DNA of 64,000 bases from Amyelois transitella. Taxonomy: Eukaryota > Arthropoda > Insecta > Lepidoptera > Pyralidae. Within the stretch, counting starts at the first letter, position 1, and the number at the start of each line of letters is the position of its first letter. This document shows positions 38,601 to 49,200 of the stretch, in pieces. Location: assembly GCF_032362555.1 (NCBI RefSeq), contig NC_083535.1, forward strand, positions 2,852,001 through 2,916,000. Direction: 5' to 3'. The notes under the pieces are model-generated. The model saw only the letters and a program-made list of their open reading frames with translations. It was not told the origin of the DNA and ran no database searches. Position numbers and translations under genes: made by a program.

Positions 38601-41151
38601 ATTTGGCGAGGTTTCCAGCCTCGTCTGGAGTTTGGGGGGAGAAGAGTAACCACGTGGACTTTGTGGAGTCCCTCCCTTCACGGATGTAGTTGCCACCTTC
38701 CATCAGTTTGGGCTGTAACAAATTACGGTGGTAAGAATAATTTGTCATTTATTTGAGAGGAAGCTCTGTGAAGCGTTCTCCATTCTATTCATTTTTCTGT
38801 AATTATTTTTATTTACTGGTAATAATTGCAGTGCAACTACCTTAAGTTTTGCTTTATTACAGTCGCTAGTGAGCGTTGTAACTTGTTTGGAACCAACTTG
38901 GAAGAAAATAAAATTATATACATTTTGACTAAAAGACATTGATTCATTTGTGTTCGAGAACAATACTATGAGCCTCCTGTGAACACGAAATTCTATTGTG
39001 GTTTCCTAGTCATATAAGAATATAAAAAATTATCAATACTCTAATGGAATATTAAAGAATGTTCTAAGCATAATAAGATCGGCGTAGATCCCCGGTCCAT
39101 TTAGAATCGGTATTCGGGTTATGCGAGAAATTGTGCGATAACCCCCGACTCGCCCATTCACCCGCGAACGCCGGCCCTCGTTTCAATAACAATTGATAAA
39201 AATACTGTTATCGCTGGGATGAACAGCTCAACGCTAATCGCTATTAAGTTGCATCAGAATAAAAAAATGTGATTACGGAGGTTGGACGAGTATTACTATT
39301 TATATTTGACTCGGACCAATGATTCTCAGGTTCGAATCACAGTGAAACGATGCCTTTTATTTTTTTATTTAAACTTTATTAAGGTAAAATGTACAACAGG
39401 TGGATTTAATGCCACAATGCTGAAACTGGCCTTTGGCCTTTTGGGTAAATTAAATTAGAAACTATACATTTAGGCAATTTATTGACCATGCTCAAAGTTC
39501 CATTGAGTAGAACCAAAGCTAGGGCGTCGCAGTGGACTTCGATCCTGAGTACTTGGGTAAGGCTGCTTTTAAATTCAGGTCTCACGGAAATTCGAATTTC
39601 TCCTGGATTAAAAATCCTAAAGTTCTTAAAACGCAATCGAACCAGGTTACGAAAAAAATAATTAAAAAGTTCCCAGAAGAAGACAAGAAAAAGAAATGTA
39701 GTTGGCTACATTCCTCCCGGATTTTTAATTTAAACATAGTTGTGTTAAAAAAGTATAAAGGTACTACCAACTACCAAAAATAAAAACACCTAATACACTG
39801 TATTACCATGCTGGGAAATAAGAAATAAGTTTGGCAAATTCGTCCCGACTGCATCTGCATAGTTGGAAACCCTATTAATGGGGTCACGAAGTTCACGCGG
39901 CAGCAGCTTTGTTTAATTAAGTAAGTTTCACACTTCTGAATCGTGTTCATAGGCGGACCCCGGGCTCCTCCGTAAGAGGGACCCGAGACAAATGCTTGAT
40001 GTATGATAGTAAAAATATGTTTTCTGTAAAGATAAGTTAGGTTTGACCTGTGCTTTGCTTTATCTATTTTATTTCTAAAGAATTTTCTTCTACTGCGAGT
40101 AACGATAAGATATGCCGCGCAGAAAGTTGTTATTCTTAAGAAAAAACTAGCTTGTACGCCGGGCTTCACTCCCATGGGACTTTCCAGTAGCCTTTTACTT
40201 TTTTAGGTTTAGGTATTCTATCTCTGTACCAAATGTTGTCCAAATCGGTCCGTAATTTTTTAATTACACACAAAAATTCCATCAATTCATTCTTTTTATT
40301 ATTACTAGAATAGATTTGCTTAGGTATTCATAATTCTAAAAAGTAAATCGATACCAAATCGAGACCGTTCCATCAACAAAAGCTAAATAATAGGTATGTT
40401 CATTACAATAGAAATTGGGATAAATTTCAATATTCTTTACCTATCTGCCAGCATAAAGTCCAATACTTTTTATTCAAATGTAATTGAGAAGAATAAGTAT
40501 AATATTAAATTCTGGTAACTTTTTAAAACAATTGAAGAAATGATTGCTACATATTTTGTAATAAGCAAAATAAAAAGAGGCAGAAGAAAACGATTTTTTA
40601 TCAGTATCTATTATTCCTTTTAGAAAAGATACATTCGTGTCAATAAATCTTCTAGGTATTTACACAAGATTGCAAATTACAAAGAAATGTACATACCTAT
40701 ACACTTTACACAAAAAAATTTCGCTCACATGCAAAGTATTTCGTCAATAGTTTTGGATAAAATATTACGTATAATTATATCATATGAAAAATCGCATTTA
40801 TTAGCGAAGCATAATTATTTAAAATAGTTATTAAGATACATTGATATGTATTAAAATAAAGATATTAAGATTCATAAAACTGCATTGCATAGGTTAAATT
40901 TTCCTCAACTTTTATATCTAAATAAGTTGCGTGTGTTTATTATTATACCTAATTTCCCGTACATAATAAAATACATCCAATACGCCAGTCATGCTACGTA
41001 CACAAAGCTTATTTAAAAAGAATAAACCTACATATATTGCTCAATTTAATCCCAAAAAATACTACTGTTTTTCGGTGCAGTGAGAAAAACTCACCTTATC
41101 TGGTGGCGAGGTAGACAGCTCCTCCTGATTCGGTTGCACGGCTTTCATCAT
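35668..41151 (-). CDS. Hn: Phenylalanine 4-monooxygenase (phenylalanine hydroxylase)
   Basis: Cytosolic, iron- and tetrahydrobiopterin-dependent enzyme that converts phenylalanine to tyrosine; in insects the orthologue (Henna) feeds tyrosine to melanin and cuticle synthesis and may also act on tryptophan. Six exons on the minus strand, all GT-AG and in phase: 41151-41095, 38712-38409, 38196-37837, 37509-37247, 36938-36709 and 35824-35668. They give 456 aa, the normal family length. Residues about 38-118 form the ACT regulatory domain (IESR at 71-74). The catalytic domain starts near [18 protein letters not shown]. Iron ligands are visible: H290 and H295 in [10 protein letters not shown] and E335 in FTVEFGLC, offset by five from human PAH. 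A C-terminal tetramerisation helix follows. Odd point: the ACT GAL motif reads GNL (52-54). The ATG at 41151 is followed directly by a second ATG. Not tyrosine hydroxylase: it lacks that enzyme's long N-terminal regulatory region. Confidence 0.97.
36385..36470 (+). repeat. Repeat family A, 5' fragment
   Basis: CTTACGGGGTAGACAGACCC and AACAATCTTAAAAAGACTG match the 5' part of family A. It lies in the last intron of phenylalanine hydroxylase. Confidence 0.5.
38713..41094 (-). other. Phenylalanine hydroxylase intron 1
   Basis: AT-rich intron with a CpG-richer patch at about 39,080-39,250, a tRNA B-box-like string (CAGGTTCGAATCACAG) at 39328, and the repeat-rich segment at 39930. Confidence 0.6.
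39930..40270 (-). repeat. Repeat-rich segment in phenylalanine hydroxylase intron 1
   Basis: It holds ATAGGCGGACCCCGGGCTC (shared with 58920) and CCAAATCGGTCCGTAAT, which is usual in retroposon tails. An open minus-strand frame here has no recognisable domain. Confidence 0.4.
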
Positions 41152-41159
41152 TTTTCTAA

Positions 41160-41270
41160 TTAATTAAAAACTTAAACAACGAGTGTATGCGGCGTGCGTT
41201 CTCAGTAAACAAACCAACGCAGCGCATGCGCAGCCTTTATGAGAGGAGTCGGAGTGACGTCGCCGGGTTC
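41160..41270 (-). promoter_or_regulatory. Likely phenylalanine hydroxylase promoter
   Basis: The CpG-rich block just upstream of the minus-strand start contains a perfect GCGCATGCGC palindrome (41222-41231, NRF1/Ewg-type) and a TGACGTC half CRE (41255-41261). A CATAAAGG box reads on the minus strand at about 41234-41241. The transcription start would then fall near 41,200-41,210. Motif calls are by eye. Confidence 0.4.
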
Positions 41271-43256
41271 AACAGATCTAACTCTCAATCGATAATAAAT
41301 AATGGTATACGCAAATATTTGTGTTTACTTTTGTTTGTTGTGGGTTTTTTTCTTACTCGAAAAAAATAACCGTAGCTACTTACTAATTTAAGTACCTAGA
41401 TGAAAACAAATAATATAATAGCTTATTCAATACTCAATGGTCTTCGGATACATGCATATAATCACGCACTTCCTTTACCGTTACTTGGTGATAGAATCGA
41501 GATTCTAATAGTGACAGGTTGCTAGCCCATCGACTTAAAGAAATATCCCAACTTTAAAAGCTCATCCCTTAATCGCCTTTTAAACAACATCCATTGGAAA
41601 GACATGGAGTAGTTCCTTTTTTCCATTCGTGCCAGGAACCACACGGATGTAGGTACATAATAATTAAAGTTAAACATCAAAAGCAGAAAGATTAGAGACA
41701 CAAAAGTAAACTATCATCTTTTTAGTATATCTCGAAGTGTGCTATAAGCAATATCTGGGTTCTAAGAAATTGTAAAAGGGAGCAAATTAACATTTCTTGG
41801 TTATAACTTCCGCGCAAAGTCACAAGTCAAGTTATTAGCAACAACTGGCCGCTCTTTATAGGAGCAAGTTTTGCAATCAGTTTTCCTGTTACCTACTTAT
41901 CTTGGCGTATCAATCGATCTTGCACATCTTGGTGTCACTTCCTTAAATTTATATATAATAAATAAAATTGCGCTACGGCTCCGCTTGCATAAAACGAAAA
42001 ATCCCGTTAATTGGAAATTTGCGGATTTTTTTTATTTAACCAAAATACCCTGAATCTTGGAAACCTACTGGTATTAGTGCACCTTTAGGTCACATGAAAC
42101 TTACTAGAGTTTAAATCGGTTTCCTCTTTTATCTTTGTAAGTTATGAAGGTAGATTGCATAGATTGTTACCAAATATTTTTGGGGCACTTTTTGTAATGT
42201 AAACAGCGGAATATTATAAAATAATATGATAAGTTTATAAACAGCGAAATATACCACATAGTTGAAGAACGCTAACTCTCTAATTGTTTGGTATAGTTAA
42301 AAATATTAAAAGCACAAAAATGGGATATTAAAAACACCCAGTATGGCGGGATACAAAAGGTACAAATATAATTACAAGTTTAATTTTTAGTTTTTGAGTA
42401 TAGTTGCAAAAAACAGACAGACAAAAAAAATTTGTTCAAATTTTGTTTTAATCAAATTGGTTTTGTTATCAATTTAGGACCCTAGTGCTCTTTTTTATTA
42501 AGTACCTTCCAAATTAACATTTTTACTTATTTATTATTTTTGGCAAGGAATAATACAAGAAAAAACAACACAATGCATTATGATAAAAATAAAAACCAAT
42601 GTCCGACTGAGACATACCTGAGCTGAACTGTATGTAGGACCAGTCACTAACTCGTTTGAGCGAAAAATGCAAGGCTCGATTGTAAAAATAATGACTAGGT
42701 TCAATTATAAACTAGATTTCCGATTAAAGTAGGTAACTGGATACCTATTAATTATTTGTTTCCTGTAGTCTTGCTTTATAAAGATCGCGCTTATAACTGG
42801 TCAAGAGCGAGTTAACTTGTGTAGAAAGGATTCCGTACCTTAATTATATACGCTACTTATAGTTCTTTCTTGGCGTTTGTATTGTCTTTTGATTTTTGAA
42901 CAGCATAAAGCAAAATATAGCTCCTAAATTAAAGACCCATTGAAAAATTGCCAATATTTTTTTTATTTGCCATCAAACAAAGCTTTAATATTATTGATAA
43001 TATTAAAATTGAAATACTATAGGTATATAAATAAGACAAAAAAAAGGTTTCAGTTTCAGTCGTTTCATTTCGACACTAATGTTTAATATATTAATAGCTC
43101 CGAGTATTTTTTATAGTCCACGGATTTCATTATTGACAATGTAAGTCAACCTATATACCTACAATTGACATACGATTGACATGAATTTATTCATGCGATA
43201 ATTTGACCAGGACAAATGGTAATTTCATGTATTGGAAAAAATTATAAAATTCTACA
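41271..43256. other. Intergenic region between divergent genes
   Basis: Between the minus-strand phenylalanine hydroxylase and the plus-strand gamma paralogue. It contains a family A copy at 41450 and otherwise AT-rich DNA. I found no exon with a mitochondrial presequence that splices in phase to the gamma paralogue. Confidence 0.5.
41450..41646 (+). repeat. Repeat family A, internally deleted
   Basis: It shows AATCACGC, GACAGGTTGCTAGCCCATCG, CCCTTAATCGCCTTTTAAAC and CCAGGAACCACACGG. It lies just upstream of the phenylalanine hydroxylase promoter. Confidence 0.65.
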
Positions 43257-46200
43257 ATGGTACAGTTAAAACAGGTTTCCCTACGGCTCAAGTCGATCAA
43301 GAACATCCAAAAAATTACCAAAACCATGAAGATGGTGTCAGCCAGCAAGTATGTTATTTTGAAGGATTCTTTATCATACCCAAGTTTGTTTTGGCATTAA
43401 AATCTTATGCTGACGAAAGTAATGTAGTTGTTCGACAATAACATACACCTCGCGATCTCTTAATTATTTTCCAAAATTGTGAATATCTTAAAAACTACTT
43501 AACCGATTTTGAATTTTATCAAAAACGGACCAAAGATACATACATACAAAAATGCATTTTCGCCCCAAGTAGATTGGTAGTTAGTGGTCGAGAACACTCG
43601 CTTCGCCGCTCGGTCATCAAAGGAGCTGTAGGTATCAGAGTCTGGGATCTATTTTGAAAAGTCTGATAGGCCATATAACTGTGTGTTTTTGTCATAAACC
43701 AATCTTTAGATTCACAAAAGCTGAACGAGAGCTCCAAGCGGCGCGACCCTTTGGGTACGGACCTCGAAAGTTCTACGAGTCCAGTCATTTAGTCAAAGGT
43801 GCCGTAGACGCGAAGAAAGGAGACGCCAAGGATGCACCCCCTGAACCAGTGGCTCCGGAGAAAATTGAAGAAAAAGATGAAAAGAAAATTAGGAGGCTTT
43901 ATATTGCTATGACGTCTGACAGAGGTATGTTTACACAAAATGTATTCATTTCAATATGAAGTTCAATAAAATTTTATGATGGAATATTCGCTATGATATG
44001 TCTCATCATGGCGTAAAAAGTAAATAAGCAAGATATGTTCAAACAATCGAGTTGAAATTATTCTAAAAATTTCATATAGAATAAGTATTTTGGTATCTAA
44101 GTATTATTAATCTGCTGTGCTCGCGAAAAAAGCCAGCTTCTTCTTTCCCGGCGAAGATTGTATAATTTAGTCTAGGGTTAAGCTTCTGGTTGAAATTCTA
44201 TGTGAATCTCAATTCCATTATGAAGCCACCTGAAAGTGGACTTCTATTCTTTACGGGATAAAGACGTGATGTATTTATTATATAAGTCCTGCTGGGATCG
44301 CAAGGGCCGGCTTTCAAAAAGGGCACTCTTCGACTGGCATATTTTAACTAGAATTAATTAGTTCATGTAAAGCTCGTTCTCAAACACGTACCTACCTACG
44401 TGTATGTTTTGTAAAAACTTATGCCTATAAGTTTCAAGGATCTGGACACGCCACAACAATAAGTCATATTTTTATATTTGCATTACAACATTGTGACTCG
44501 CGATTGGTGTCAATGTCAACAAAAATGGAACAGCTCAAGGCAGGGAAAGATAAAGTATTCAGACGGCACTTGTTACGTACTCGTGTCCCTCTCATCTTGA
44601 ATGGTAACTGATTTCTGAGTATCGTGACTCCTGAATTTGTCAACCAACTGTTTCCATCGGTTGCGATACGACGCTTGTAGCATCGCTGATTGCTTTTCCC
44701 AATCTGTCAGAGATCTGATCCGACCACTGTTTTGGACTCGGGCCTCTAGTTCTCGTTCTAAATTACTTCTTTTTTTATATATTGTTAATTGTGTTTTCCG
44801 ACATTTTAAAATATTTCCATGGATGTTGTGAAAGGCAACAAAGGCATGGTTATGGTCCCCTGCAAATGTAACGAAGGTCAGACGCGAGTCGCATCGTGTA
44901 AAAACCTGACCTACCTAATACAGATAGGTACATGGTCAAAAATCAAAATGCACATTACGGGTGCTTCTTTAGAGAGGTAAGGATATAACCGGGATTGATC
45001 ATTCTGAATTAACATTTTCCTTGTAATTGGGGATCTAAAGTTTCAGATTCAATCCCCAGCTACTGATGGTAACCATTAGGACATAAGCAATAACTCATCA
45101 TCATCTAATAACTTCACGCACAAACAAAACGCTACGTAATTCATTTTATCTATGCTTTTAATGTGCTACGTGTGGCAAAATCACATTATTAAACCAAGTT
45201 ATCAATAAGAAGGTCACAGTATAAATCTATTAGCGGTGATACTGCTGGCGAATACGTACGTACAGCTTGGATGTTGTTCGTTTAAGCACATTTTTATCAT
45301 CATGTTTTGCAAACCTTAACCCTGGATTTGCCCGACTATGTTTGAAGATGAGTACCTAATGGGTAATGGGTAATTTTTTTCACTGTTAATATTGTGTGTT
45401 GTTGATTATCTGTTAACTCAACTTTACGATATGAATTCTATTGGGAAGAATCGAATTTTAAAGCATAGGTTTTGATGAAAAAAATATCTTAAAAAAAAAA
45501 TTAAGGAAGAAAGTTGGGGGTAAAATTATAAGTTCTACCCGAATTTGTACATTTAGTACTTGTACCTATGTAATATTGACAAATTAGGATAGAAAAGTCT
45601 CAGATTGACAGACCAGCGTCAAAATTTACGAAAGCGTTTATAGTTAAAGACAGTATAATATAGGTATTGTCCGCGGCTTCGCTCCTGTGAAAATTTCTGA
45701 CAAATACACAAGATATTATACATGTGACTACTTTAGATACTGGTCGGTATTTCAATAGCCTTCAGCAGGGTAAGATAATCAGTATTCTATAATAAATTCT
45801 AAATACTTAATCCAATTTTCCTTTCTCACATACATCACATGTTTACATTGAGTAAGGTAGTTATTTAGTTTAATTTGTAGATAGATTTATCATTGCTGGG
45901 TGGAAAGATTAACACTCTGAACTTTTTTAATTTTGTTACGCAAATCAAAAAAGGGGAATGTATAAAGAATCCTTACGAGAAAAGACACACATACAAGTAG
46001 TCACGTCTATATCTCTTGCGGCGTAGACAGAGCCAACAGTTTAGAAAAGACTGATAGGCTACCTTCAGCTGTGATAGAATTGAGATTCAAATAGTGACAG
46101 GTTGCTAGCCCATCGCCTAAAAAAAGAATGCCAAGTTTATAAGCCTATCCCTTAGTCGAAAAAGATATCGTGAGAAAACTTGAACATTCAGGCAACTATG

Positions 46201-49200
46201 TATACCTAAACATAATCGGAATATGTTTCCTTAACAAGGTGATGGCTGTGGCACGGGACGGGGGTCGTTTCGCGCAAAACCTAACTCATCACCTATGACC
46301 ACGCAATCCTAAATATGATTGCCACTTCTTCAATAAGAATCCTTTAATGATGATGAAAAGTAGTACACTTGCTTATTTTCTCTCGTATCGTAGGTATCGC
46401 TGATAACTTACTATTGTCAGCTGACAAAATATTATTATTTTGTTGCCTGTATCTGTATGACAATAACAATGCGTTTGTGTTTGGACATATCTTTTTACGT
46501 CATTTTTTATACAAGGTTTTAAGTAGGTATATATAAAAACTGACGTAAAAAATTAATACAACGCAGACTTACCAGTAATAATATGACGAAATATAGTCAT
46601 ACTCTTACAGTTTCCAGTGAAACTAATTGAAAACAGCTCGTGGCGACCTGACATAGTTTTATCTATGTAAGCATAATGTTGTTAAACAAGTGCAAGATAA
46701 AATTATCGTTCACGACATATCCGAATAAAACCACCGCGATCCAATTAAAAGAGCCATTATGACGATTGAGAAAATGCCAAGAGAATTTTGATAATATAAA
46801 TATTCTGTAGGACCGGATTTGATGCTACTTGGTCAGAGTTAATCTTCACTAAGTCCTATATTTGTCCTAAGTATACCTACATTTTGCAGTTTATTACACC
46901 TACTCAGGTCATTGATAAGTTTTCACATAGATAGCAAAATTCTGTTAAGGTCAGGACATTGAGGATGGCGGTAAGGCCTCCATTTGGAATTAGAACACGC
47001 CCATCAGGCCAGAAATATTACCCGATATTTTGAATACTACAACAGGACTGTGCGGTGGCGTCCACAGCGGAGTGGCGCGCCGTATTCGCCGCGAGATGGC
47101 AGCACGGCAGGCGGACGGGCCCAACCACAAGTTGGTCTGCGTGGGGGATAAATCACGCACGATGCTCCGGCGCACCTACGCTGATAACATGCTCGCCAGC
47201 GTCAAGGATGTAGGTTTATGCCTTTCTAATACCGTAGGGTTAGGTGGTGACAGCGAATCACCGCGTCGTATACCTACGTCGCAAGATGGCGGAAAGGCAA
47301 GCGTACAGGTATAACCTAACTAGAAGTTGGTCTGCGTGGGAGATAAATCACGCCCGATTGCCTGGCGCACATATGGTGATAAGACAACATGCTCGCCGGT
47401 GTCAAGAATGTCTAATGTTGCCTCTGTTAAAATTTAAATTGAAATTTCCCTTTTTTCAATCTTCCGTAAATATTCCATGAAAAAAAGAAGCCACGTAAAC
47501 ATTATTCAAATTCGTCTCGCGGTTGCCGGCGAATGTGAAACCTTCGTACACCGCCGCCATTTTAGGTCAACTTGTGAACCGGATTGTACTGAACTATACA
47601 GCACATGCCTAAAGCTACAAGTTAAACTGAAATGTTTTATGGATGGAAATTCATTTTAACTACATAAGAACAAATTGCTGCAACAAAACTTGTAGGCGTA
47701 ACAGCAGGCTCATACTAGCGTCTGGTATATCGTTTAATGGGTTTTTGTTACCTGGATTTAATTAATTATTACAGATCGGGCGGATAGCCCCAGTGTTTGC
47801 GGACGCGTCGGTGATCGCGGCCCACATCACAGACTCTGGCTACATGTACGATTCCGGAGAGATCTATTATAACAAATACTTCTCCCCAGTCAAGTACGAG
47901 ATGACTATAGTACCGGTCTTCAATAAATTCAAGATCGAGGTGTGTTCAAATATTGTTTGGTTTCCTTATATTTAAATGTCGTTGAAAATATGGTTACATT
48001 AGTGCTAGGCTACTATATAATCATTTCACTATCACTGTCACTACATATTATGAAGTAAACTCCCCCTATTTTATTTGTCTGTATGCATGTGCTAATCTCG
48101 AAAAGTTGTGAACGGATTTTTTTCCTGTTTGAAATGTTGGAAAGAGGGTTTTCTGAGGAAGGTTTATATCTGTTAATGCTACCCGTTCGAGGCCGGGTCG
48201 GGTCGCTAGTTCTAAATAAACTGCCTAGTTTAAAGCGACTCATTGAATACTAGATGTATTCAATTTTCAACCATAGTCTAGTATACTCCAGAAAAAAATG
48301 GTTGAAACATACTGACGGACGAGTTCCGTTTTTTCCATTCCGAATTTGCTATAGAATCCAAAAAAAAATCAAGTAAGTAACAACGTAACAGCGGACATTC
48401 ACAGATAAATTTTAGTTCCTATCGATCACTAAAGATGGCGCTGTTCACAAGTTTTTTTGCAATAAAAATTCTATTTCTCAATTTATTGAAAATTTCATTT
48501 TTAAAATTTAATTATTAGGTATCAAAATAATTGGCACAATCGAACCTAATTCAATTCTATCCAAAGCAAGTACTGTTAATTAATCCTATTTCCAAAGCAT
48601 GGTTGAAGGGTTCCTACATTTCAGTTTAATTTTAGTTCTCTTAATTTTTTTTTAGCTTTTTTCAGATATTGCATTGTTCCTTATAACTGTTAGTCCTACG
48701 AATTAAATTAAACCATATTATATAAAGACATAAAAATGTAGTGTCTGTGTTTTTAATATTTTAAAAAAGAAAACTGGAAAGAAACGTAACAGTAACCAAA
48801 TAAACAATTTTTGGATGTTTTTTGCCTGACTGTCAGTTTGTCTGGTATGTTAAAACTTCAAAACTACTCAACACGACGGTAGGTAGGTTAAAAATAAAGT
48901 AGTCACTATGATTGTAGGTAGAAATATCAAAAGTCCCAGATTATTCATCTACTAAAAGATGGCGTAAAATTAAATATCCCTTATCAGAAAATGCTCTATG
49001 GGCTGAACAACATTTGCTAAAAGTACATAATTTCAATCTAAATTATAATTAGCGGGTGCTAAACGAAAGGTTTTTTTAAATTAATTCTATGTAAAGACAC
49101 ATTTTTTAACTGTTCTTCTGTTACTTAATAAATTAAGGATAAAATACGAATTGATTAAAAAAAAATTTTTTCTTTCAAACAAATAATTTTAAGATAAGCG

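Noticed and set aside
39771..40175. Open minus-strand frame of 134 codons in phenylalanine hydroxylase intron 1
   Set aside because: It overlaps dispersed repeat sequence shared with other places in the window and has no recognisable domain.
43081..43141. ATG frame (MFNILIAPSIFYSPR) ending at GTAAGT, considered as presequence exon of the gamma paralogue
   Set aside because: It ends with two bases over, which throws the next exon out of frame at either possible acceptor.
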